This document shows positions 17,366-26,369 of a stretch of 52,668 nucleotides of DNA, one piece after another (position 1 is the stretch's first letter; every line of letters starts with the position of its first letter). The stretch lies in contig NZ_VTXD01000035.1 of NCBI RefSeq assembly GCF_013114625.1, forward strand, positions 1 through 52,668. Direction: 5' to 3'. The notes beneath the pieces are model-generated. The model was not told the origin of the DNA and did not search any database. It saw only the letters and a program-made list of their open reading frames with translations. The DNA comes from Vibrio sp. 99-70-13A1. Lineage in GTDB: Bacteria > Pseudomonadota > Gammaproteobacteria > Enterobacterales > Vibrionaceae. Both the position numbers and the translations under genes were made by a program.

Positions 17366-18277
17366 TTACTTAGATTTAAATGGCGTTAGCATTTGCTTGC
17401 CAAAGACATTGATCAAAGCGCCTGTCACAATTAGCCCGCCACCTAAGTAAGTCCAAATGGATGGGACTTCATTAAATATCCACACACCTAGTAAAGCTGA
17501 AAAAACGATTTGTACGTAAGAGTAGGCTGAAGCTTTGCCTGCCGCTTGGGTTTGCATGGCTTTGGTTAATCCATATTGACCAATTTGGGTGAATATCCCA
17601 ACTAAAATCAGCATGATGGTCAGGAAGACGCTAGGCCATACAAAGTCGTCCCAAATAAGAAATGTTGAGATAGGTAAAGCGACCAATGGGAAATAGAAAA
17701 TGATGACAGAGCTGTCTTCGGTTTGGCTGAGTTTTCTTACTATCACATACGCAATAGAGCTGCCTAAGGCTCCACAAAGCGCAATCACAATGCTCAAAAC
17801 AGGAAGGTCATTGGCGACATCAGAACCAACATCACTGCCTGAATTGGCTTGAACCATAACAAAAAGGCCAGCTAAGCAGAAGGCGATGCAAATCATAGTG
17901 GATTGCTGAATTCGTTCTTTAAGAAAAAGCACGCCGAGCAAAGCGGTAAAAATGGGGTGCACGTATTGCAAAATGGTGGCTTCTGCCAAAGGTAAGGTGG
18001 TCACTGCATAATACACACACATCAAAGCGGCTGTGCCTACCGCACCGCGAACAAACAATAGTGGTTTGTTGTGTCCCCAAGGTGAAATACCTTTCCGTTT
18101 TACGTCTAAATAGCTGATGACCAGAGACACTAACGCCCTTGCTGCCACTATCTCAAATACAGGAATCCCATATTGGCTGATGTACTTTACACACGCCGAC
18201 ATGAGTGCAAACCCAAAAGCAGAAAGAAGCATGAATCTGACCCCTACGGGGATCGTTGAAAAAGAAAATGCAGGCAT
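17366..18277 (-). CDS. EamA/DMT family transporter
   Basis: A 303-residue inner-membrane protein with about ten hydrophobic helices in two EamA halves. The first runs from MLLSAFGFALMSACVKYISQ to LFLKERI and the second ends with ALLGVWIFNEVPSIWTYLGGGLIV. Family members (RhaT/YdcZ-like drug and metabolite transporters) export amino acids, nucleosides or other metabolites. The substrate cannot be read from sequence. The ATG lacks a strong ribosome binding site. Upstream on its strand lies a 15-bp perfect inverted repeat, described separately. Confidence 0.88.
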   Translation of the reverse strand: MPAFSFSTIPVGVRFMLLSAFGFALMSACVKYISQYGIPVFEIVAARALVSLVISYLDVKRKGISPWGHNKPLLFVRGAVGTAALMCVYYAVTTLPLAEATILQYVHPIFTALLGVLFLKERIQQSTMICIAFCLAGLFVMVQANSGSDVGSDVANDLPVLSIVIALCGALGSSIAYVIVRKLSQTEDSSVIIFYFPLVALPISTFLIWDDFVWPSVFLTIMLILVGIFTQIGQYGLTKAMQTQAAGKASAYSYVQIVFSALLGVWIFNEVPSIWTYLGGGLIVTGALINVFGKQMLTPFKSK

Positions 18278-18331
18278 AATAGACGCAATAAAAACGAAAG
18301 GTAGGCAATCATAACGCAGTTTGTGACAACA

Positions 18332-18368
18332 GCCTTAAGCAATTTTCAAATCAAAAATTGCTTAAGGC
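18332..18368. repeat. Perfect 15-bp inverted repeat upstream of the EamA gene
   Basis: GCCTTAAGCAATTTT (18332-18346) and its exact complement AAAATTGCTTAAGGC (18354-18368) flank a seven-base loop, 55-91 bases before the EamA start codon. It is too long for a simple operator and lacks a U tract right after the stem on either strand. It may be a leader hairpin or the remains of a terminator from a lost gene. Confidence 0.75.
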
Positions 18369-18432
18369 ATAGAGTGGAATGAGCATAGAGTGGAATAGGC
18401 ATGGAGCAGAGCAGGTATAGAGTAGAGAAACG
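18367..18432. repeat. Degenerate tandem repeats with GCATAGAGTGGAAT units
   Basis: Two good copies of GCATAGAGTGGAATG/A (about 18367-18397) are followed by decayed copies (GCATGGAGCAGAGCAG, GTATAGAGTAGAG). No gene is present. Confidence 0.65.
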
Positions 18433-18455
18433 TATTTAAGAACAGGGTAGAGAAA

Positions 18456-18485
18456 AGCCGCTAACTCTTGAGCGTGTTAGCGGCT
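18456..18485 (-). terminator. Hairpin, terminator-like in minus orientation, without an associated gene
   Basis: AGCCGCTAAC (18456-18465) pairs exactly with GTTAGCGGCT (18476-18485). The T-rich tail is on the minus strand, so it would stop a transcript arriving from the right, but the genes to the right run on the plus strand. It could be the surviving terminator of a deleted gene. Confidence 0.6.
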
Positions 18486-18577
18486 ATTGATTGGATCTTA
18501 TTGTTAGTCGTTCAGGTGTCTTACTTAATTCGAGACATTACATGTTGTAGGTAAAGGCTCGTTGAGCAAACATCATT

Positions 18578-19183
18578 GTGGTTATGGCTGAGGTTATTTT
18601 TGGTGATTCTATTGCCAGCCTGCCTACTTACAAAGCGATCAGCGTGGTTTTTCAAGACTATAATACCTCCGTTAATCCAAGGCTCACGATTCGAGAAATA
18701 ATCAGTGAACCACTTATCCTAGAAAAGTTGGATACCACTGAGCACGAACGCACTTTAACTAGCCTTGTTGAAGAGGTTGGTTTGCCGGCTGAAATGCTAG
18801 ATCGTTATCCTCATCAACTCAGTGGTGGTCAACTACAACGAGTTTGTATTGCACGTGCCATTGCACCTAATCCTAAATTTATTTTATTGGATGAGGCGGT
18901 TAGCTCGCTAGATGTTTCTGTGCAAGTACAGGTTTTAGACCTTTTGCAAAAGCTAAAACTAGAGCGTGGTATTTCGTATCTGTTTATTACTCATGATATT
19001 GCGGTTGCAAGCTTCTTATGTGACCGCTTAGTGTTTTTCAAAGAAGGACAAATTGTAGAGCGTGTGGATGACATGACGCAATTAACCCAAGTCCAAGACC
19101 CATATACCCAAGAATTATTGGAAGCTGCAGGCTATCTCGATATTCCATTTGATCTAGAACAGAAAGATGAACCTTACTCATAA
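18578..19183 (+). pseudogene. ABC transporter ATPase fragment lacking the P-loop (peptide/nickel Dpp/Opp type)
   Basis: Only the C-terminal two thirds of an ABC ATPase remain. Present are the Q-loop (VFQDYNTSVNPRLTI), the LSGGQLQR signature, Walker B (FILLDEAVSSLD), the H-loop (FITHD) and a C-terminal QDPYTQELL segment typical of oligopeptide/nickel-type ATPases such as DppF or SapF. The N-terminal strand with Walker A is missing, so it cannot bind ATP normally. A frame upstream (around 18546-18570) reads VVGKGSLSK, perhaps a mutated P-loop remnant out of frame. No partner permeases are nearby. The MATE start overlaps its 3' end, so an ancestral operon is likely. Confidence 0.85.
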
Positions 19184-20420
19184 AGATTACTTAAAAATTG
19201 CTTTTCCGTTTATTGTTTCTACGGTTACCCAGCCGCTTTTAGGAGCAGTGGATACTGCGGTTATCGGGAAGCTAGGCGTAGCAGAGTTGATTGGTGGTGT
19301 CGCCATTGGCACTGTCATAATGAATACCTTGTATTGGTTATTTGGCTTTTTCCGTGTGAGCACCACAGGGCAGAGCGCTATTGCTCTAGGTAAGAAAAAT
19401 CATGTTGACCAAGCGAGTAGTCTGTTTAGACCTTTCATATTGGCACTGTTTGTTGGCGTAGTCTTTATCATGCTCCAGGCAGTCATTTGGAGTGGTGCAG
19501 AACGCATCATTAACCCAGAAGCCGTGGTAGGTCAAAACGCGAAAGTGTACTTTGATATTATGATTTATGGTGCGCCTTTTGTACTGCTCAACTACACCGT
19601 CATTGGTTGGTTAATGGGACAGGCTAAAGCCAAAGAAACCTTATTCACACAGGTTTTCGGTAATGTATTAAATATAGTGTTAGACATCATATTTGTTCTT
19701 TACTTGGATATGGGCATTGCGGGTGTAGCTATTGCTACCTTAATTGCACAAATCACCACATTCTTGATTGGTGTTTGCTTTGTATTGAAAACGTGTCAGT
19801 TCTCTTTGTTTGACCATATCAACACGGCAAAAATGTCTGGTAAAGACCTGAAAATAATTATGTCTTCGAACATGGATCTACTGTTACGTACTATTTGTAT
19901 ACTGGTTTTTTTCAATATGATGGCGCGTGTTGGTTCTCAATTAGGGTCAGATGTATTGGCGGCAAATGCGATTTTGATGCAAGTGACATTTATTGCTAGC
20001 TACATGTTTGATGGTGTCGCGAATGCTTCAAGTGTATTTGCAGGAAAAGCGGTTGGTCAGAAAGATCCGACATTATTGGATAGTGTTCTTAAGCTCAATA
20101 TGCAATGGACAACAGGTTTTATCAATGCATTGACTGCTCTTATTTTCTTGTTCCAAAATCAGCTCGTACTGCTCTTTACTACGTTGCCTAACTTGGTCGA
20201 ACTGTACTTGGAAATGAGCCCTTGGCTGCTTATTTTCCCGTTAGTTGCGGGTTACGGCTTAACGTTTTACGGAATCTTTACGGGAACAGGAACGACTAGA
20301 CCCGTACGTAACTCTAGCTTTTTAACGGTTATAGTTTTCTTAGCTTTACAGTATTTAACTGTGCAGCATATCGGGAACCATGGCTTGTGGCTAAGCTTTA
20401 CCGTCTTTTACGTGGGGTGA
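19167..20420 (+). CDS. MATE family efflux protein (DinF-like) with premature stop
   Basis: A 417-residue MATE/DinF-type transporter (LKIAFPFIVSTVTQPLLGAVDTAVIG, WLMGQAKAKETLF, GTGTTRPVRNSS). The frame ends in TGA (20418-20420) in the last hydrophobic segment. Reading on in the same frame gives FVFLYPYIGQVKQKCL and a natural stop at 20469-20471, followed by a terminator. One C-to-T change of a CGA arginine codon would explain this. The product lacks 17 C-terminal residues and may be partly active or dead. It starts inside the 3' end of the ABC fragment, so it probably depended on that gene's promoter, which is now lost. Confidence 0.85.
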   Translation: MNLTHKDYLKIAFPFIVSTVTQPLLGAVDTAVIGKLGVAELIGGVAIGTVIMNTLYWLFGFFRVSTTGQSAIALGKKNHVDQASSLFRPFILALFVGVVFIMLQAVIWSGAERIINPEAVVGQNAKVYFDIMIYGAPFVLLNYTVIGWLMGQAKAKETLFTQVFGNVLNIVLDIIFVLYLDMGIAGVAIATLIAQITTFLIGVCFVLKTCQFSLFDHINTAKMSGKDLKIIMSSNMDLLLRTICILVFFNMMARVGSQLGSDVLAANAILMQVTFIASYMFDGVANASSVFAGKAVGQKDPTLLDSVLKLNMQWTTGFINALTALIFLFQNQLVLLFTTLPNLVELYLEMSPWLLIFPLVAGYGLTFYGIFTGTGTTRPVRNSSFLTVIVFLALQYLTVQHIGNHGLWLSFTVFYVG

Positions 20421-20512
20421 TTTGTCTTCTTGTACCCATACATTGGTCAAGTGAAGCAGAAGTGCTTGTGATGAAATAAATGCGCAATTGATTTATTGAT
20501 TGATATTAAATG

Positions 20513-20541
20513 AGCTCCTGCATCTAGTCAGGGGCTTTTTT
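20513..20541 (+). terminator. Rho-independent terminator after the MATE gene
   Basis: AGCTCCTG (20513-20520) pairs with CAGGGGCT (20529-20536) with one mismatch or wobble and is followed by T6. It lies 42 bases after the ancestral MATE stop at 20471, supporting that longer frame as the original gene. Confidence 0.85.
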
Positions 20542-20549
20542 ATGCTGGT

Positions 20550-20572
20550 TAACCTAAACCTAAACCTAAATC
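20550..20572. repeat. Short CCTAAA tandem repeat
   Basis: Three CCTAAA copies (AACCTAAACCTAAACCTAAAT) at about 20551-20571, directly before the end of the small minus-strand frame. No function is evident. Confidence 0.7.
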
Positions 20573-20760
20573 GGTTTTCTACTCTTCAGATTCCGCTTCA
20601 TTGATATCCCACCTTCATAACCTTCAAGCATTAAATTGGCGTAACTTGTATAGATATTGACGCTATTTGCACTGCACCAAATTCCTTTCTTATTTAATCT
20701 ACACGCATAGATGGCAGCAAGGAATACAAGCTGAACTTGACCAATAACGTCTTGATACAT
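20566..20760 (-). CDS. Possible small hypothetical protein (64 aa)
   Basis: A 64-residue frame beginning MYQDVIGQVQLVFLAAIYACR and containing SVNIYTSYANLMLEGYEGG with a basic tail (KRNLKSRKPI). Amino-acid composition looks protein-like, but no ribosome binding site precedes the ATG and no family is recognised. It faces away from the decayed amidase gene. It could be a real small protein or chance coding. Confidence 0.35.
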   Translation of the reverse strand: MYQDVIGQVQLVFLAAIYACRLNKKGIWCSANSVNIYTSYANLMLEGYEGGISMKRNLKSRKPI

Positions 20761-20795
20761 GGATAGTTGCTAGCCGAAATTAGAGGATAGACACT

Positions 20796-22276
20796 ATGAA
20801 AAATGGCGAGAATGAGAGAAGAAACTTCCTAAAAGTGGTAGGTAAAAGTGTAGTGTCTGCTGCTGCGTTAACCATACCAACTGTGGCTGCTGCAGAAACA
20901 TTATCTAGACCAGCTTTAAAATCTACCTCTCAATCCAATTCAAATCTTCCACCTGACTACAAAGTCTCTAGCAAGGTACTTGATGCGACTGAAATGGCTG
21001 ATCTTGTTAGGCAAAAGAAAATAAGCCCTAAAGAGTTAGTCCAAGAGTCGATATTTAAAATCAAACAAACGAACAATAGAGTGAATGCTGTTGTTTCGGA
21101 GTGCTTTGATCTTGCTTTAGATCGTGCTGACTCTATCAATCCTTACTCACCATTTGCTGGGGTTCCTTTTCTAGCAAAAGATTGTGTCGATGTTGAAGGT
21201 CTAGAGTGCACTATGGGATCACCTTTGAATAAAGGCAGAAGACCTCAATCGACATCTTGGTTTATACAGGCGGCGCACAATGCAGGGCTTAATACTATTG
21301 GCATGACAAACATCCCAGAGATGATGACATTCGGTTGTACGCAAAACCCGCTGTATGGCGCGACTCGTAACCCTTGGGATCTCCGCAAAGGTGTGCATGC
21401 TTCTACTGGTGGTGGAGCGGCAGCCATTGCTGCTGGATATGTTCCAATGGTTCATTCTACTGATGGTGGCGGGTCTTCTCGCATGCCAGCATCCGCAACG
21501 GGCATTTTTGGTTATAAGCCAAGCCGAGAACAGTTAATTACAGGTTTGGTCAACGGCTCAACTAATGAAGATTTTACCCACCAATCTTTTATGTCTCGAA
21601 CGGTTCGCGATACAGCATTAGCCGTTTCTGTAACTGAAAACCACGTTAAAGATAGCTTTAAAACGGCATTCCCAAGAACGCCGTTAGGAATGGTACATAC
21701 TGCTTTGAATCGCCCGATAAAGGTTGGTGTCACAATGCGTGACATATATGGAAGACTTCCGGATGAAGACACTCGCGCTGCCATTCTTTCAACCTGTAAG
21801 CTATTAGAAGAGTTAGGTCATATTGTGGTGGAGGTTGATCAACCCGTCACAAATGGTGAGCAGTTTATGTATGATTACATGGGCGTATCAAATCTCATCC
21901 TAATTTATATATTGACTCGAAAATAAGTTGCCATAAATTCGCTCTTCAGCATAACCATGAATTTTTTAGAACGATTGATGTTTGGTTGACGCCTTGCTCC
22001 AACCATATCCCTCAAGAAATTAGCTATTTTGACCAAAAAAAGCATTCCGGTAAGGCGATTTGGGAACGATCCGAAAAGCTTATGTCTTACACCCCTATAG
22101 AAAATGTTGCGGGAAACCCTGCAATGTCAGTTCCTTTGTATTGGAATCACCACAATATGCCTGTCGGAAGTCATTTCTCGGCAGCGCGAGGGAATGATCG
22201 GCTGTTATTTGAATTGGCTTATCAATTGGAGAATGCAAAGCCATGGAGTCAAAGGAAGCCATCCATCGCCCTTTGA
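20796..22276 (+). pseudogene. Tat-exported amidase, frameshifted
   Basis: An amidase-signature enzyme broken into two frames. Part 1 (20796-21926) starts with a twin-arginine signal (ERRNFLKVV) and contains the Ser-cisSer-Lys triad: K128, S203 (HASTGGG) and S227 (GGGSSR). The spacings of 75 and 24 residues equal those of fatty acid amide hydrolase (K142, S217, S241). Reading then ends in unrelated residues at TRK. Part 2, shifted by one base, resumes near 21926 (CHKFALQHNHEFFRTIDVWLTPC) and runs to the natural end at 22276. The distance between the EVDQP region and DVWLTP is much shorter than usual, so an internal deletion of perhaps 200-300 bases is likely. The product is probably inactive. 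Confidence 0.85.
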
Positions 22277-22403
22277 TTTTCAATTCCGCCACCCACTGAT
22301 GAATACACACTCAAGCACAAGTGGGTGTATCTAAATACATGTATCTGAATGCTAAACATAGAAGTGTTCATGCAAGTTACCGCTATTCCAATTAGAGCTT
22401 AAA

Positions 22404-23402
22404 ATGAAATACATAATTACGCTGGTCATCTCGTTAGTAACCTTCACTCCTCATGCAAAATCAGCTTTAGCACCAAACCAAGACCTCACAGGTAACATCA
22501 CCTTTTTAACCGGGGTGTTGGCAAACTCAAACAACCTAGATGTGAGCCAAAGTTACACTCAAATGCAGTCAGATCTTTCCGCGTCTGGTTCGACAGAAAC
22601 AAGTGGCATGCTAGGCCTGTTAGGTTCTTTAAAATATACCTTTGGCGATACGCTCAATAAGCAGCTTTTTTTAGGAACATCACAAGATGATGTCATAACC
22701 GGAACTCTCGCATTTGAAGTGGGTTACAGACAGCAGTTAGAAGATGGAACGTTGGTTGATGTTTCTTTTTTACCGACTTTAATCTCAGGTGAAGTATGGG
22801 ATGATCCTTATGCAATTGGTCAAAAAAGAAAAGAAACGGATCTTTCCGGTAATGTAGCTCGAATCCAGTTATCGAGAATCATGGGCTCTAACTTTCATGT
22901 AGATATGGCAGCAGGTGAGTCTGATGTTGAAAATGAGCAATCTGGACTTAAAGGTTTAGGTTTAACGGATGCTCAAAGAGCATTAATGAAACGCGAGCGT
23001 AAGTACTATTATTTCAAAACAAGATACCAGCATATGCTTAATAATGGTTCTGGTTTGCTTACTCCGTCTTTGAATGTTTTCTCATCGGATTCAGAAGGTG
23101 ATGCGCTTTCATTTTTCAGTATAGGGGCGGAAATCAGCCTAGCAAAAAGATTCAATAAGCATGGCATTGCTTTAACCGTTAATGCCGATAATCGAGAATA
23201 TGACGCTGTGAACCCTATTTTTAATAAGAAGCGTGAAGACAAAGATTTAGGTGTTTTTCTAGCGTACGAGTATTCGGGGATATTGGGGTATAAAGACTGG
23301 TCTGCCGTCTCGTTCATTGGCGCAAGATCGACCGAATCCAACATTGAATATTACGACTACTCTCAATACATGATGTCTGTTGGTCTTGATTTTAAGTTTT
23401 GA
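22404..23402 (+). CDS. Outer-membrane protein, DUF2860-like
   Basis: A 332-residue exported protein with a cleavable signal (ALAPN after SAKS-like residues near 22) and alternating hydrophobic strands (SLKYTFGD, LAFEVGYRQQ, FSIGAEISLAKRF, GVFLAYEYSG). It ends in Phe (VGLDFKF), the usual outer-membrane beta-barrel signal. The length and the LTGNITFLTGV start fit the DUF2860 outer-membrane proteins of vibrios, recognised from memory. The transported solute is unknown. It follows the amidase pseudogene on the same strand but has its own 127-base upstream gap. Confidence 0.7.
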   Translation: MKYIITLVISLVTFTPHAKSALAPNQDLTGNITFLTGVLANSNNLDVSQSYTQMQSDLSASGSTETSGMLGLLGSLKYTFGDTLNKQLFLGTSQDDVITGTLAFEVGYRQQLEDGTLVDVSFLPTLISGEVWDDPYAIGQKRKETDLSGNVARIQLSRIMGSNFHVDMAAGESDVENEQSGLKGLGLTDAQRALMKRERKYYYFKTRYQHMLNNGSGLLTPSLNVFSSDSEGDALSFFSIGAEISLAKRFNKHGIALTVNADNREYDAVNPIFNKKREDKDLGVFLAYEYSGILGYKDWSAVSFIGARSTESNIEYYDYSQYMMSVGLDFKF

Positions 23403-23533
23403 TACTGCTTTTTGTAAACTGATTTTAGTTTGCTTTGTAAATTGACGTGTAGATCGCCTGTAACCCTTCTTGTAACCTGAGCTGAGATACTTTAATTTGG
23501 GATTAGTACAAAGGCTCAAGACAGCAGGCAGTG

Positions 23534-24598
23534 ATGACACAAAGCTATAACTCTCAGTTACCTATTTTTTGGTTTCATATTTTAGATTCTGCATTGAAAG
23601 CACGAATGGGGGACACGAGTGAGCTTTGGGAAGGAGAGGGTTCATACCAAGCTCTATTGTCTTCAAATTCAGTATCGGCTTACCAACTTCAAGATGCCAT
23701 CACGAATATTTATCAGCGATTTGGCTATGAACTCATTGATATATTTAGTGAATCTGCAGAATACTTTGATGAGCTTGAGCTTGAGCTTGAGCTTGAGCTT
23801 GAACTTGGCCCTCCTGTTTTGGCTATTCTTACCGCGCCTTCGTTAACGAGCTTTTGTGAATTGCTTAGCCGATATTCTATTCATATTCATCCGCTTCTTA
23901 AAATCTTTAGCCGTGAGGTGGATAACGGCGGGTTAGAGTTGTGGGTAGTAACACCAGAATACGTTGATGAAATCACATTGATGACTCACATGAGCTTAGG
24001 GCTGTATTACGGTTTGATCCTTAAACTCATCAGACGTTACCTCAATGCCCCAGACCAGTTAATCGCTATCCACTTCAATCGCCATACTGTAGGTGAGGAG
24101 TTTTTACCTGTTTTTGAACGGGTTTTTAATGTGCAAATGAAGCAAGGCTACCCAATACGTTATTTTCTTTTCGATAAAGACGTCGTGAATAGGCAAGGTC
24201 GTTCATTTTTACCTGACTTCCATTCAGGCTTAAAACAGATGGCTGATAAACAACTGGAAGATGTACTGGAATCAAGCATGTTGTTTAAAGTGAATGAAGC
24301 ATTTAAAACGATGCCAGTAAAGGATGTTAGCCAAGATAATATTGCCAGCGCCCTGTATATGAGCGCACGAACCTTGAATAGAAAATTGCAGCAAGAGGGC
24401 ATTAACTTTCGACGATTATTTGATAAATATCGTCTGGAATTGAGCCTTACTATGCTCAACAGTCACGATGCTAACATCACTCTCATTGCCCATGAACTGG
24501 GTTTTTCAGATTCCAGTGCTTTTAGCCGAGCATTCAAAAAGTGGACGGGTCACTCGCCTAGGCAAGTTAGACAAAGCAAGCTTGATGCCGGCCTTTAA
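23534..24598 (+). CDS. AraC-family transcriptional regulator with in-frame hexamer repeat
   Basis: A 354-residue AraC regulator. The C-terminal third carries two helix-turn-helix units (DNIASALYMSARTLNRKLQQEGINF and LIAHELGFSDSSAFSRAFKKWTG). The N-terminal region is an unrecognised effector domain of the AraC_binding_2-like size. Near residue 80 a (GAGCTT)n tract encodes ELELELELELEL. GTG 23531 or ATG 23534 can start it; ATG is used. It precedes the 2OG oxygenase gene by 217 bases on the same strand and may regulate it or the upstream outer-membrane protein gene. Confidence 0.9.
   Translation: MTQSYNSQLPIFWFHILDSALKARMGDTSELWEGEGSYQALLSSNSVSAYQLQDAITNIYQRFGYELIDIFSESAEYFDELELELELELELGPPVLAILTAPSLTSFCELLSRYSIHIHPLLKIFSREVDNGGLELWVVTPEYVDEITLMTHMSLGLYYGLILKLIRRYLNAPDQLIAIHFNRHTVGEEFLPVFERVFNVQMKQGYPIRYFLFDKDVVNRQGRSFLPDFHSGLKQMADKQLEDVLESSMLFKVNEAFKTMPVKDVSQDNIASALYMSARTLNRKLQQEGINFRRLFDKYRLELSLTMLNSHDANITLIAHELGFSDSSAFSRAFKKWTGHSPRQVRQSKLDAGL
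23771..23806 (+). repeat. In-frame hexanucleotide repeat inside the AraC gene
   Basis: Five perfect GAGCTT units (23771-23800) plus one GAACTT (23801-23806), all in frame, encode six Glu-Leu pairs. Slippage would lengthen or shorten the protein by two residues at a time without a frameshift. Confidence 0.95.
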
Positions 24599-24763
24599 AG
24601 GCTGAACTCTCGATAACGTCACTTGGTATTTTTTATTGGAAATACCACTTATCTAGAATGCCTTCCTTTCTGCTTTAGTATTCATTATCAATAAAAACTA
24701 AATTCTGTCTTATCGTTAGTGTTATTTATCATTAATAACAATTGCAATAAAGTCACTTCATCG

Positions 24764-24777
24764 CCGTTGAACAACGG
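24764..24777. promoter_or_regulatory. CCGTT-GAAC-AACGG palindrome before the 2OG oxygenase gene
   Basis: A 14-base palindrome with perfect five-base arms lies 38 bases before the ATG, where a repressor or activator could act. No cognate regulator is proven; the upstream AraC gene is a candidate, though AraC sites are usually direct repeats. Confidence 0.35.
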
Positions 24778-24815
24778 TTCATCAATAATAAAGATCGAGA
24801 GACAGAGAGGAAAAT

Positions 24816-25742
24816 ATGACTATTGCTCACACGTCAAAAAGCCAATTAGAGCGCGCTCGTGCCTTGACTTTACCTTCACGAGAAGCAGTTCTGCAACGTG
24901 AACCATCAGTGTATAAATTTTGGGATTCTAACCAAGAGCTACTTACTGAAGCATGGGCTGAGTGGGAAGTGGCAAACAAGGATAACCAAGTTGCTCCGAA
25001 TACAGACTTACTGGATTCTCGATTGCGAGAAGCGGTGATGCAAGCATGGGAGAATCCATCAGCAGAATTAGCAGTCAGTGATTTATGGGAAGAAGTTGCA
25101 CCAGGTGTTTATAAAGGTCAGTTTTTTGATCCTGAGCGTTTATCTGAATTCCGTACATATTTAGAAAACGTGGCTGATTCGAATATACCTGTTCGTGCAC
25201 CTTACGGAATTGTACTTAATCGAAATGGAGCAATGCTGGATAAGCGTTCTGAAGGTTTTCTTGCCGCTCCAGATTTTCAGGCTTTTTACCGAGAACTATT
25301 AGATGTTTACATGCGTCCAATTGCTCGTTTATTGTTCCCTGAGGTTCAAGGTTACGATACACAAACCTTTGGTTTCTCAATTCAATATCAAGCGGGTATG
25401 GATACATCTTTACGTTTACATACTGATGCATCGTCAACGACATTGAATATCAATTTAAACCTTCCTGGAGAAGAGTTTACAGGTTCAGAACTGGATTATT
25501 ACGATCCGAAAACCGGTAATGTGACAAGGTTGAACTTTGAACCTGGGGTAGCGATGATCCACCGCGGTAGTGTTCCACATGCTGCTCATTCGATTAAAAG
25601 TGGTACTCGTACGAACCTTGTGCTTTGGTTGTATGGTGATCGTGGGCAAACTCCGCTGCTTCACGCACCTAAAGTCAATTACACCCCAGATCAACGCTGG
25701 ACAATCCCAGCTGCAATCGCGGATAACTCTGTGCCGTTCTAG
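24816..25742 (+). CDS. 2-oxoglutarate/Fe(II)-dependent oxygenase-like protein
   Basis: A 308-residue cytosolic protein with the double-stranded beta-helix signature of 2OG-Fe(II) dioxygenases. H202 and D204 (LRLHTDASS) and H255 (GSVPHAAHS) are the likely iron ligands, and R265 (KSGTRTNLVLW) the 2OG-binding arginine. The spacing of His-x-Asp to the distal His (about 50 residues) and the H-x9-R distance fit prolyl-hydroxylase-like members. A GAGAGG ribosome binding site precedes the ATG and a terminator follows, so the gene is monocistronic. The substrate is unknown. Confidence 0.8.
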   Translation: MTIAHTSKSQLERARALTLPSREAVLQREPSVYKFWDSNQELLTEAWAEWEVANKDNQVAPNTDLLDSRLREAVMQAWENPSAELAVSDLWEEVAPGVYKGQFFDPERLSEFRTYLENVADSNIPVRAPYGIVLNRNGAMLDKRSEGFLAAPDFQAFYRELLDVYMRPIARLLFPEVQGYDTQTFGFSIQYQAGMDTSLRLHTDASSTTLNINLNLPGEEFTGSELDYYDPKTGNVTRLNFEPGVAMIHRGSVPHAAHSIKSGTRTNLVLWLYGDRGQTPLLHAPKVNYTPDQRWTIPAAIADNSVPF

Positions 25743-25770
25743 GTAAGTGATAACGTATTGAGATAATAAG

Positions 25771-25802
25771 AAGCCAGTGTATTCGTGCATTGGCTTTTTT
25801 GT
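25771..25802 (+). terminator. Rho-independent terminator
   Basis: AAGCCAGTG (25771-25779) pairs with CATTGGCTT (25788-25796) with one G-U pair and is followed by a T run. It ends the 2OG oxygenase transcript. Confidence 0.9.
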
Positions 25803-25970
25803 TTTCTGCTTTTTGGCATTACTGGTTACTGATTACTGATACAGGGTGAAAGCGGTATCAGAAAAATTTGCACTAATCCTCATTCTTACAAAACAAAAGC
25901 ACAAAAGTGCATGTATGCTTTTGTTTGTGTGTATACTCCACCAAAGAATATCTAGCTTTGGAAAATTGAG

Positions 25971-26249
25971 ATGGTGAAATCTGCGATACAGAGTATGAGT
26001 AAGTGGTGTGCATACAGCCATATGATTAAGGTATTTTCAGTATTAATCAGCGGGGGAGATATATCCCAACAAACCAAAGGTGGCCGAAATATCGCGCTTC
26101 TCGGGCTGTTTTGTCCGTTTTTCTGGTATGCACTATTTACTGGTGCAAGTAAGACTGAATTGGCTTTTCATGCTACTCATTCTGGTGTGGTTTTTCTGAT
26201 TGGTATGACGATTATGTTTGTTAGCTTGAGACAAAAGAAACAGAAATAA
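25971..26249 (+). CDS. Small hypothetical membrane protein
   Basis: A 92-residue protein with two hydrophobic stretches (IALLGLFCPFFWYALFTG and GVVFLIGMTIMFVSL) and a basic tail, suggesting a two-helix inner-membrane protein. A second ATG eight codons in (MSKWCAYS) may be the true start; neither has a strong ribosome binding site. A TATACT box lies about 40 bases upstream. No family is recognised. Confidence 0.55.
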   Translation: MVKSAIQSMSKWCAYSHMIKVFSVLISGGDISQQTKGGRNIALLGLFCPFFWYALFTGASKTELAFHATHSGVVFLIGMTIMFVSLRQKKQK

Positions 26250-26369
26250 TCGAATGTCAGGACATAGCTTAGATTGAACTACTATCACTTAATCAGATGA
26301 TAACTAACTTTATTTATCACATTACTTGAAGATAATTCGCTTCATCGTTTGTAAAAATAGAGTTTAACC

